Of a stretch of 64,000 bases of DNA, positions 10,501 through 19,800 are shown one piece after another. The position numbers and the translations under genes are program-made. Each line of letters starts with the position of its first letter. Position 1 is the first letter of the stretch. Source of the DNA: Bimastos eiseni. Its lineage: Eukaryota; Annelida; Clitellata; Crassiclitellata; Lumbricidae. The notes below the pieces were generated by a model. The model saw nothing but the letters and a program-made list of their open reading frames with translations, was not told the DNA's origin and searched no databases. The DNA is taken from positions 1,563,185 to 1,627,184 of the forward strand of contig OY365812.1 of the NCBI GenBank assembly GCA_959347315.1, in the 5' to 3' direction.

Positions 10501-11594
10501 AATATGTTGGAAGAAGGGTGGTATCAAATTTCAAACTAAAAGTAGAATGCACATGATGAGCAATGGTAAATTGATTGACTGATTGCAAGTCTGTGATTGG
10601 TCAACATTAAAATTGATTGATATCACCTGTAATTAACAGCAGTTTACTGATTGATAGATATTAGTGTGCGCTGAGTGAGCAGAGCGTCAGTCACTGTGTG
10701 GGGACCTTGAGCAAGTCATTCATGCACAATTGCTCTGCAGTACAACTGCAATTGTGTCGTCAAGGCGTGTGTATGCACTTCTGAGCAAAATATGTTGGAA
10801 GAAGGGTGGTATCAAATTTCAAACTAAAAGTAGAATGCACATGATGAGCAATGGTAAATTGATTGACTGATTGCAAGTCTGTGATTGGTCAACATTAAAA
10901 TTGATTGATATCACCTGTAATTAACAGCAGTTTACTGATTGATAGATATTAGCTCAATTTAAGTTACAGATTGATGGATCTATATTAACTCAGATTACTA
11001 CTAACAGTGGTTCAATTGCAACTGTCAGTTCTAACAGTTTGTTCTGCTGGCAGAGTTTGGCATCTTGTTGCTGCACAATTTGCTTCATTCTAAACATAAC
11101 AGAAAAAAATAACAAAGACTGATCACATCATCATTATCACATTTATTAGTAATAAATCCCAAAATACTTACGAGTCTTTACAACACATTAAGTCTGCCTT
11201 TGATCGAAATGATTATTTTTCCATCCAATCCTTCAAGCTTTCTTGTCCCCGATGAAATCTTCTTCAAAACCGCTCTCTCTGGTCTGTTGGGTATTCGAAT
11301 GTTAACACTTCTGGACAACCCCTCTGACCTGATGCAGCATCAGAACAGTATAATAGAAATGTTTAGTTTATGACTATGATCGTTCTGAGATCTCTTTGAG
11401 ATCGTAATGACATCATGATCAGCAGAACATTGCATTATATAATCTGAAATAATTTTAAAATGATTCTAATAATGGTAATAAAAAATTTAATAATTGATTT
11501 AAGTTAGTTGTCACCTTTCTGTTTCTTTGTTTGTCTTCGAATGTCCCTGTTGAGGCTCTTTGGCCATCTTTTTTGAGTTTTCCTGATGCTCCAT
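1089..11594 (-). CDS. C2H2 zinc-finger gene with tandem finger exons (3' end not found)
   Basis: Assembled by hand on the minus strand. Proposed coding exons in transcript order are 11594-11515 (ATG at 11594-11592), 11328-11182, 11089-11002, 10257-10195, 9257-9183, 8405-7746, 6379-5501, 4834-4343, 3653-3006, 2372-1872 and 1349-1089. Splice sites and phases agree at every junction except exon 4 to exon 5. There the phase-0 end at 10195 does not match the phase needed at 9257; a donor at 10163/10162 would fit. The product would be roughly 1300 aa: a Gln/Lys-rich N terminus, a 21-residue repeat region, then up to ten C2H2 fingers separated by acidic Gly/Asn/Ser-rich linkers. Such proteins usually bind DNA in the nucleus, but no target can be inferred. 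The last exon ends at a donor (1088/1087) with no recognisable terminal exon in 1-1088, so the gene is probably incomplete here. The finger exons could instead be alternatives rather than all joined. Confidence 0.72.
1470..1538. repeat. (CA)n then (TA)n microsatellite
   Basis: Nine or so CA repeats run directly into about 33 TA repeats. This explains the Tyr/Ile 'YIYIYI' open frames here. It lies in the intron upstream of zinc-finger exon A. Confidence 0.95.
1872..2372 (-). CDS. Zinc-finger exon B (second finger has lost a Cys)
   Basis: This 501-nt exon has phase 2 on both sides, with acceptor ATTATCAG|T and donor TTTGCAG|GTACTT. Finger 1 (CSEC...HLAAHKLKKH) is intact. Finger 2 reads NSDICGVQYEMTQQL where the sister exons read TCDVC or NCDIC. 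The first zinc-binding Cys is therefore Ser and the finger probably does not fold normally. A long acidic linker follows (GQSGKENSNGLNDQLDASED region), then the shared exon end ALTLKGNHYSRICR. The reading frame is otherwise open, so this is a degenerating finger in a coding exon, not a frameshifted pseudogene. Confidence 0.78.
3006..3653 (-). CDS. Zinc-finger exon C (two C2H2 fingers, longest linker of the duplicated set)
   Basis: This 648-nt exon has phase 2 on both sides, with acceptor TTTTCAAG|G and donor TTTGCAG|GTACTT. It reads RIVDGVTRYFRERIYACSEC and onward. Both fingers are intact: CSEC-x12-H-x4-H with core GLELTRPSHLAR, and CDVC-x12-H-x4-H with core GLQYETMYQLHD. After HMRTDH comes a linker of about 140 residues rich in Gly, Gln, Ser, Asp and Asn. 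It ends SLTLKFERYSRLCR, the same terminus as exons B, D and E. Confidence 0.82.
4343..4834 (-). CDS. Zinc-finger exon D (two C2H2 fingers)
   Basis: This 492-nt exon has phase 2 on both sides, with acceptor TTTTCAAG|G and donor TTTGCAG|GTATTT. It starts RLVGGIICHFKETIYPCSEC. Both fingers are intact: CSEC-x12-H-x4-H (GLELTRPSHLAR core) and CDIC-x12-H-x4-H (GLQCETTYQLQN core). The linker is shorter than in exon C and ends ELTLKGDHTSRICR. Exon and flanking intron DNA match units B and C closely in arrangement. Confidence 0.82.
5501..6379 (-). CDS. Zinc-finger exon E (two divergent C2H2 fingers, founder-like)
   Basis: This 879-nt exon has phase 2 on both sides, with acceptor TTCTGTTAG|A and donor TTTGCAG|GTACTT. 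It opens IPRSASVETKVFTC. Finger 1 is CSVC-x12-H-x3-H (GLAMKRHAQLVK core). Finger 2 is CNQC-x12-H-x4-H (GIQYSQLFRLKS core). These fingers differ from those of exons A-D. The long acidic middle includes FEKDDQSVNEVSDQEDF. The C-terminal part (GDIGPQSADVQNV... ALTLKGNHYNRICR) is shared with B-D. This is the first finger exon in transcript order and may be the template from which the shorter copies arose, though the direction of copying is inferred. Confidence 0.8.
6913..7474. repeat. 14-bp minisatellite, about 40 copies
   Basis: The unit is ccattccatcyctc with one variable C/T position and occasional 'tttctcc' variants. It has no stop codon in several frames on both strands, so it produces long Pro/Ser/His and Met/Glu/Trp/Gly frames that are not genes. 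It is intronic in the zinc-finger gene. Confidence 0.95.
7746..8405 (-). CDS. Exon encoding a 21-residue tandem repeat (zinc-finger gene exon 6)
   Basis: This 660-nt exon has acceptor TTTCTGTAG|G and donor TCACG|GTTGGT, phase 2 on both sides. It encodes about nine copies of a 21-residue unit with approximate consensus SQPRKSLRHSEE-x-PLxNLKE, for example LRPRKSRRLHGEETPLKNLKE and its near-identical neighbour. It is Ser/Arg/Lys/Glu-rich with no hydrophobic core, so it is probably disordered or a weak helix, with many Ser-Pro-Arg-Lys-like sites. The repeat is frame-locked, because 63 nt is a multiple of 3. This supports real coding use, unlike the non-frame-locked minisatellite at 6913-7474. The role of the repeat is unknown. 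Confidence 0.7.
8785..9090 (-). mobile_element. LINE 3' tail fragment
   Basis: On the minus strand it encodes the end of a CR1/L2-like LINE ORF2 (LLTLHTHGSASQRTLFVPFA, then AIAGPTAWNGF). It is followed by the family 3' motif CTTGAAAGGGCGCTATATTAAATT (positions 8790-8815 region). It is intronic in the zinc-finger gene and much decayed. Confidence 0.65.
9183..9257 (-). CDS. Short linker exon 5 of the zinc-finger gene
   Basis: This is a 75-nt exon between AAAACAG|T and a strong donor CATC|GTAAGT. In the frame that joins the repeat exon it reads SDDEEPSQQFLRSFNLRSSRKQTT, which is polar and Ser/Arg-rich. The 3' junction to 8405 is phase-consistent (TC+G). The 5' junction is unresolved, because the upstream exon as drawn ends in phase 0. 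Confidence 0.5.
9348..9719. mobile_element. hAT-like non-autonomous element (second copy)
   Basis: The termini CAGCGTTTCTCAAAC and TTTGGAAATGCTG form imperfect inverted repeats. The flanking 8-mers acctaaat and acctgagt match at 6 of 8 positions, compatible with an aged hAT target duplication. The internal sequence matches 16-349 and includes a (TA)n tract near 9475-9520. It lies in an intron of the zinc-finger gene. Confidence 0.65.
10195..10257 (-). CDS. Possible exon 4 of the zinc-finger gene
   Basis: This 63-nt segment follows ATCTCAG and reads PEQEKRTQQPEQLPLKTEPLL before CTGTTA|GTCTGT. Its last 20-odd bases resemble the end of exon 3 (GAACCACTGTTA|GT), which suggests a small exon duplication. 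The join to exon 5 is out of phase unless the donor at 10163/10162 is used instead. Confidence is low. Confidence 0.35.
10329..10950 (+). repeat. tRNA-derived SINE with a 288-bp direct tandem duplication
   Basis: A SINE-like head (gggtggcacagtggctgatt ggtcagtggtcggcc) starts near 10329. From about 10376 to 10663 the sequence is repeated almost perfectly at 10664-10951 with period 288 (for example ctgagtgagcagagcgtcag at 10383 and again at 10671). The high identity suggests a recent duplication. It lies in a zinc-finger gene intron. Confidence 0.85.
11002..11594 (-). CDS. 5' coding exons 1-3 of the zinc-finger gene
   Basis: Exon 1 (11594-11515) begins MEHQENSKKMAKEPQQGHSK and ends GAAAG|GTGACA. 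Exon 2 (11328-11182) follows CATCAG and reads SEGLSRSVNIRIPNRPERAV and onward. It must leave at TT|GTAAAG, because an in-frame TAA lies a few bases further. Exon 3 (11089-11002) reads MKQIVQQQDAKLCQQNKLLE, a short Gln-rich heptad-like stretch, and ends CTGTTA|GTAGTA. Phases agree across the three. No KRAB, BTB or SCAN-type N-terminal domain is recognisable. Confidence 0.55.
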
Positions 11595-11924
11595 TTTGTT
11601 GCTCCTTTTAGAACGATGTTATAACATCCATTTATCTACGACAACGAACAACCAAATGTAGTAGATCTACCTCCCGAATTCAAGACACTTTCCACCATCA
11701 CTGCCTCTCACCCTGCATCATCTGTCTCAGGCTCCTATATCCATCACCCTTGAGTTTTCCAGTCTAAACTCAAGTCTCGCCTCTCCAAGAACTCTTACCC
11801 AGACCCCTTACTTGATCGTTCACCTTCTAATCATCGACAAAAGTGATACCCACCTTAACAGCTACTCTGCCGCCTCTGATCGTCTGGAAACCGGACGCTG
11901 ACATCTCACGGACTACCCTTTGGA

Positions 11925-12210
11925 CAACGGGTGCACAGCGAATCGCTGAAACCCGAATCCCCCAAACTGACTTCCGCCGTATCCCCAAAAACGAAGTTGA
12001 ATTGATGAAAAGCTTCTGCTCAAATGGAAGCTGGATCGCTGAAAAGAATTCACGCAGAAGCTGGATTGATGCATGAATAGCGCTGTTTTAAGTTTTCAGC
12101 TTTTTTCAATAGAATATTGCTGTTTTCCGGGAATCGGGCTTTTCGGCCTTTTCAGCGCTTTCGGGGATTCGGGTTTCGGTGATTCGGGTTGATCCCTGGA
12201 CAACCTCTCT
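11925..12210. repeat. Inverted repeat (possible foldback element) upstream of the zinc-finger gene
   Basis: The left arm 'cgctgaaacccgaatccccc' (near 11944) is matched in reverse complement by 'cggggattcgggtttcggtg' (near 12163), 18 of 20 by eye. Flanking 'tggacaac' also occurs on both sides, once direct near 11926 and once near 12197. It is non-coding. Confidence 0.5.
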
Positions 12211-13035
12211 GATTCGATGCAGTGTTCGCGAATAAGCTGGTGCTCTGCGCTTGGCTTTCAAGTGGCACTTTAGAAGTTTGGAGAATACGATCACGATAGT
12301 CTGCATGCGCAATACTAACATCAATAAATGTCAAGAGTCAGCGCAACTTCAGATTCTCCATTTTATTTATTTGTAAAAGAAATATATTCGTAAAATCTTA
12401 ATCGTCCTTTTCAACCGGAATTCAATTACTGCGTTCACAAAAGATCACATAATATGTTATTATAGCGCCTTAATTTGCAAAACTGTTTCGTATTATACTA
12501 TCGTTATTTTACTCAATTGTTGTCTTAAACATTCACACAGTAAATGCAACGAATTCCAGCTTGTTGTGTATGGTCTTCTTTTCCTTCAGTTGGTTTGATT
12601 TCCTGATTAATGCGATTGAAATCTGTACCTTCTCTCAACGAAAGCTGTCTTTATCGAAACTTTCTAAGGAGTTGGACGAAAAATAAGAAGAGCCATGACG
12701 TGCAGGTTCAAGCACAATAGTATCCAATCGGGCAATTACCGTATAGAAACATTGATCAAGTTCTAAACGAATAGAGATTGCAAATTCCGATGTTTCCGAT
12801 TCCCGCATTTCTGGAATTCCAGTCTGCTATGAATACCGAATTTCCGGAATTTTTCAGATAGGCCTACGAATTCCGGAAATTTCGAAAGTGAAATATGGGT
12901 CTCATTGGCAGAATTGATCGTTAGTATCATGATTTATCGAACAACTGCAGAAATTCGCAAAACAGGCAGGGAACTTAATCTAAGGCTTGATCGACGACTA
13001 TAACGTTTGTCATGTAACCCATGTTAAACCTATGA

Positions 13036-13215
13036 CAGCGGTTCTCAACCTTTTTAGTCATGCGACCCACCCTGATTTTATTTCCAATGTTCTGGCAACC
13101 TCAAACTATAAAAGTCCCCCACCTTTTGCAGAGATGGGACACGTTATACGTTTGTCCTACACATTTCCTAAACCTTTCATTTGGTGCCACCCACCTGTCA
13201 AACGAGATCGCCGCC
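13036..13215. mobile_element. One-ended hAT-like fragment
   Basis: It begins CAGCGGTTCTCAACCTTTTT, a sequence typical of one end of hAT MITEs. No matching opposite end is visible, so the right boundary is approximate. A similar start (gattcccaacctttttcga) occurs near 38200. Confidence 0.4.
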
Positions 13216-13860
13216 TCTGACAAGAGAACTGGCCACTAACTAATGAAAATCATTCATCAAGAGACGACACTTTTGGCACTCGTGGCCGCTGGGAAGATCA
13301 GCTGAAGAGGGAGAGGCCTGGAAAAGAGATTGACGTTTCTAACACATCATACCATCTGGCTCCCTTTTACAATTGACTCATTTCTTTTATTTCTATTTTT
13401 TATTTCTTATATACCAAGGCCAAGAAAATTAAATTGCTAAGTTCATAACTGTGGCTGCCTTTTAGGATTGGCTCACGGGACTACTGCCTCTTTGTTCTAT
13501 AATAGTTACAAAGACAAAAAACAATTGGCTTTTTAGAAAGAACGAGTGATTTACATACACACTTCAAATGGAACGGAAACAATGCAACATTCCTCACAGG
13601 TGCTACTTAAATTATAACAACATTCTTCACTTCATCGCACCATTCTTTACTACTTGACTGCACCATTCTTCACCACTTTACTGCACCATTCTTTGCTACT
13701 TTAAAGAGTTAATACTTGACAGCATTATTTTCATTTCATTGCAAAATTCTTCACCGTTTCACATCACTCCTTTCAGTCAGCTAAACGTTTGGTAGCTTCA
13801 GTAACTTAACTGAATAGTCCTAACGCATCACAAGAGTCATTCTAAGTCCACGATTGTCTC

Positions 13861-16800
13861 CTACGTTGGAATTGGAGCCGTAGCCGCAACCATCGGAAGC
13901 AGGTCCTCCGTCTTGAGGCGCCAATTCCGGATGTCCTTTGAGATGTTGCACCAGAGTTCTCCGTGGCGAGGTTCCGCTGCCAGACATCGGCGCTTCACCT
14001 GGTTCTGCTGCTCCTGAGACAGAGAAAAACAACACAATAGTTGCAGATTCTATGTTTAAACGAGAACCTCAGACAATGGGAATTTATATAGCGCAGACAA
14101 TGGGAATTTATATAGCGCCCGTTCAATATCTGCACTCAGAGGAACTAAATGCCATAGTGCCAGTCACAAGCCTGGGGAAAGAAGGAGGGGGACATCCACA
14201 GTGCCTGGCAGCCATATGACATCATTAAGCACTCAAAACTACTACATCTGATGAGTTTTTTGAAGAGGTGCTAATATTTAAGCACTCATAAAAAATATCG
14301 GTTTGTATCAATTATAACACGTCTTCAGCACTTTGTTGGGTGCACTTAAAACACACCAATGGAAGATGGTTGCAGAACTATCGTTAAACATCGCAATCCT
14401 TTGTCGAAGTATAGTATTAAATCCAGTGGAATCAACTTATTCACAGCTAAATTGACCAAACATACAAACAACAAAATCGATAGAAAAGTGAAGATCGGAA
14501 CTGGTTCAAGGTGAAGATATGAAGGGTTAGCTACTCAAACACAAAACCTACAAAAGCCCACAATGTCTCAGTCTAGAAGTTTCACCACTGTTGGTCATTC
14601 CAACTGGAACTGGCTACCTCATTCCCTTAGGACCAACTATTCTACCCTAACCTCTGATTAGTCTGTAAGCACCTGAAAAGTGCCCTCTTTGTCAGGGATG
14701 ACACTAGTCTCTGTGTCAGAAGCATTTGTAGGATTTTAATTGGCGCTATATATTGTATACTGCCAGGTAATCAGTGCCCCGAAATATCTCTCCGACCATT
14801 TCTGAAAGCTGTTATGTTCAACTTCATCTTGTTTCTTGTACTCTGTAGAACAATGAACATCTGAATCTTAATGTTCCTAGGACTAAGACTGCCTTGACAC
14901 AACACTGACCATTTGCTGTTGTGGTCTATCTACCTTGAATGACCTTCCTCCATCATTAAGGACTAAACTAATGACTCACTTCTCTCCATCGGCTTCTCAC
15001 TCTTCAACGGCGTTTCCTTTCCCTGAAAATTCCGTGCCCCTGAATAGTCATTCTGTGAGGGGAGCTATGTAAATCTATGTAAATCTATGTAAATCTAAGG
15101 ATACGATACAAATATTTTATTATGATTGTAACAAGTCGACGCTAACCTCCGTGCCATGAAGAAGCTCGAATTTATAGAAGTACGCCCAACCGTCGCCGTA
15201 ATCTTCCGTCAGGTTGACCGTCCGTTTGAACCACTCTCGAGCTTTGTCCAGTTTACGTTCAGACCACAGAAGTCTGTAACGTAAATAAACAAAGAAACAT
15301 ATTACAGAGAGCAAGAATAAGATCAAACTTTAAGCTATCCATGGGTGTGAAGCATCAATGACTTCATTTTCTTAGCCTTGGCATACGAGGGCATTGGTCA
15401 GTTCTCTTGAAATGGGTTTGAACCCCAACCGTTCTACTCAATACAGTAAAAAAAAGTAAGTATATACTTGATAAACCACTTGCACGCACACTGCAGGGAC
15501 CTCATACAATCAAAGAATCATAAAACAATCACAATAAGCAATTGCAAAACAGATGTCTTTCAGAGCAATGAGAAAGTAAAGAGATACTAAGCAGTAGGAA
15601 GAGTCACTTGTATGACATCCGGGTGACAAAACCAAAGAGGTCCTGAGAAGGGTTTAGGTTTAAGTCATCAAATTTATTATTAATTACATTTGTAAAAACA
15701 CATGCAAGGTCACACCAAAATGTGAATCTGAGGTACAGAGTCAGTCGCCAGGAGAAGAAACACTTGCATTTCCAAGTCCTTGAAAGCCAGGGAGCAAATC
15801 ATCCACTAAACTGATAAGGGCGCATCACCGGTCAGCGAGAAAACTTAATTATATCTAACAATCCTCTAAGGTAACAGGCATAACTCCAATTGGCGATAGG
15901 GACTTTTGGGTTGCTGGCCTACATGCCAGAAACAGTCTCCCTTAAGCCATACAGGAGACCAAAACCCTCCCCACCTTCAAAAAACAGTTAAAATCGTACT
16001 TTCTTTGTACTATTGAGAATTAGTTTTATAATATGCAGCAAACTGTCATGTAAAGCACCTTAGAAGTAGCTTGCTACTGAAGGTGCTATATAAATTTTCG
16101 TAATTACAATTACATTCCAGATAGAAGGACCCACAACTGAGAAACATGACAATGGCAGAGTGAGTTGAAAAGATAGATGAAAGCCTGAGGGACAAAAGAA
16201 CCCCAATGAAGGCAGACCCCACACATGATGTCTAAGATATTAATTGGTCGATTAAGAGCGTAAGACTATATTTACTTTGCAGCGGCCAGGAGGACATGCT
16301 GGTCATGTTCAACCTTTTTCAATGCGTCCGTACTCTTTGATTTTCGTGAATTTCGTGGCTCCATGAAGATTGCCTCGGCCCAGAGAATTCCACTCAACGG
16401 ACACTCCTGTAGAGCTAGAAAACGACAACATGCAGTCTTTATCATAATGTCATCTGTTTAAGTTTATGATTTCTAATTTAATACCTAATTTATCCTGATC
16501 TAAAATTTTTCCCAAGTCCAAGTTCATGAATATTTAAAAAAGTCTCAGTTCTCTTGATTTTTAGTGTGGAAATTAGCACAACTTTTTATGAATTTTCTAG
16601 TTCTGCCTTAGTTTACACCAGAAAGTAATAACTAGTAAGTACCAATAGTAACTGCATTTGTGTTTTAGTTAGGTCGATTGTCGGTTTCTAAATAATATCT
16701 AATATTTCGTTTTCAAAATAGAAAAACAGTAAGATTAAAACTCGAACCCACTTGTCCGACTCCGGGTTTATGCAGAGCGCTTTGAAACTCCGGCCGAGCC

Positions 16801-19800
16801 AAGTTCGGAGCTGAGTTCCGGTTCATCCCTAGGTAGCAATATCGCTAGAGCCCTATGGTATGGAATGGGCTTCTATTTAGCATCATGTCTTATGCCAAGG
16901 GTTTACTCAAATGCGTTTTTATAGTAGCCTTAGGATCATTCCTTTCAGCCGGGGTTGCGTTGGGAGCGCTCCTGAGTAGAAACCTCAAAGGGGTGCTATA
17001 TAAATCTTTGTAATGAATGAACATCAAATACAACTGTATTGGATGTATATATTGCATGTGATGCTCGTCTACCTTTGGACATAAGGTTCTGTGCATTTGT
17101 TTTGAGGTTGGCTCTGTTTTCCAGTCGGACGGCTTCGAGCCACAGTTCCGGACAGCCAGGATTCTTGAGTCGAGCCCTTTCGAGGAGCGCACGAGCTCGG
17201 ATGATCAGACCGGCCTTCTCTTCAACGCGAGATATCAGGATCCACAGTGGAATACTGTTCGGACATTTCTTCATCTGAGCAGAGATCAACAACCAGAAAT
17301 AATTGGTATCAAAATATGACAACTGCATTCAATTGTGAATTAATCCAGCACTGTTAATTGTTACAGACATAAGCACTCAACTGAAATGAGTTCAATAAGA
17401 AGTTAGCATGTCTAATGTTAACATATTTTACTGGATTTTGTAATTTCTGGCAATCAATTAATCTGCGTTTTTCAGTTTTGCAGTTATAGGCTTTCGATTT
17501 TAACCAGTCTGATAAACGATCAACATGTTTATTTGACTTTTATGTCTTAATTTTTAATTTGCCTTAAATTAAAATGAAATAATTAATTAATCTTCACTTT
17601 AAATTAGCAGTCATCAGTTATAGATTATAACAGTCTGATAAGTGATCAACGTGTTTATTTAATTCACACATCTTAACTTGAATTATTTGTTTTAAATTTT
17701 TACATAAAACAATGAATTGGCACTTTAAAAAAGTGGTCCTACATACTCCCTGAGTGTAGGCCTGTCTTGCATCTTCTGCTGTTCCATATTGCTCCTCAAT
17801 CTGTCCTTTCATAATCCACAACTGAAAAATTCACCCAAATAAACAATAAAAAGTCATTTTAAAGTTTTAACATTGGCCTGAAAATCCATAGGCACTGCCA
17901 CAAGTAAATTGCTTTGAGTAGGATTATTCGCAACTTCATTAAAGGTTCTCTTACATAATTAAAGACAACAAACAAATGCTTTGCTAAACTTATCTTTGTA
18001 ACATTACTTATCACAATTTATAATGATAAATAAAATAGAATATTATATCATATAAAATAAATAATATAATAAAAACAAGAGGGTTGATTGTATGCCATAG
18101 TCAATCAATCAATCAATCAACATTTGAAAAATGAAGATAAGGAGTTCCTATTATTATATCTTCGTTTATTGAACAAGCTGACAACACAACACAACACGCA
18201 GCAACTAACATTCATGTACAAAGAACAGAAGCAAAAATGAAAGTTATCCAATAAAAGTAAGGTAGGAGACACAAAAAGGGGAGACAGAACAGAGAGGAAA
18301 GAAAAGGCTGAGGGGTCACGGAGGGAAGTGGAAGGCGGATTGGAGGAGTTGTATATGCCATGAAGGTCACTTCAATCATCTTAGGATAGGAAAACATTCA
18401 GTATTTATAATGACATAACTAACATGGTAACATAAGCAAATAAACACTATATAACATAGAAATATGATACAACAGAAGAGCGTTGATTTCATTGTGATTA
18501 TTTATTTCTCAGACCGAGGGTGGTTTAAGATATCTACTAAATTTGGCTGTTTGTTGTCATAGGAAAATGGATATTATCACAACATCTAAAAGCATCAAAA
18601 ATGGAGCACCAGGAAATCTCTAGAAAGACGACCGAAAACAAGTAAAGCTACGTGAATTTTTTAATAAAGATTATTAGCTTCGTTTCGAAATTATGAACCT
18701 TGATGGTCGTTGGTTACCTTTGCGAAAGAGGAATATCGGTTGACAGATTCGTCCAGAAGTTTTCGCGCGCTGTCGATTTCTCCGAGACACCATTCCAACT
18801 TAACAGATTTCATGAAGACCTAAGAGAAGAGGCAGATGCCAAACATATCACCAAAAACATTAAAATGAATTCACAAGGTACCGTTGTCTAATGAAGAAGC
18901 CTTTGAAGCAATCTGTCAGCTGTCGACAGGAATCCGTTGGTTGGTTCCACGTTTGTGTGTGGGCCCACCACTGGCGACTCTTTTCAGCCTACTGTGCATA
19001 GTTTTGCCAACAGACACATTTTACTCATTCACCATGACTTTTAACATCACATAGGTCAGCACGCTCTGAGTAGATTTCTTGAAGGGGTGCTATATAAATG
19101 CTGCATTATATTACATTACATCAAAAGTGCTAATTGTGCTTTGTTATGGAAATATTTAAATCAGCACTGCGCATAATTATAAGGTTAACAAAAGCTGATG
19201 AATATTGACACTGTTGAAACTGCTATCATATTTCTGTCATAAGAAAGTAGGCGACTCTGAGCCTCCTTCAATTATTGCTCTTTGTTCTAATACTATCATA
19301 TTTTGAACTTTGGAAATCTTATGGCAATATCAAATACAGTCATATTGTACAGCATATGCGCTGTCGGTTTATGTGCATTACTATGACGGCGCTATAGAAG
19401 TTTTTTAGTCAGAAATGTCAAATAGCTAACTATCACAACATCCAGTCATGCACGCTCAGCTTCAAAGCATTTCAAAATCGGATCTCTTACTCGAGCAGTA
19501 GGCGCATTGGTTCGTGCTTTCTCGAGCAGCTTCCTCGCTCGCACATATTCGTTGTTTTCCGATTCCAGTTTAACGGCCGCCAACCAAATCTCTTCGCTGT
19601 TCGTGTTGGCTTCGAAAGCCAAGGCGAGAATACGGCGTGCCCCGGCAACATCTCCCTTTAAGCAACAATTACAAACAATCGCTTGTTAGGCATCCATCCA
19701 AAATACAGGTAATCTCAGTCGCCATTGAAAAGAAGAATCTAACAGAACACGAAACCGATGCCAAAAGTATTGAAGAATACACAGATGGGAATTGATAATT

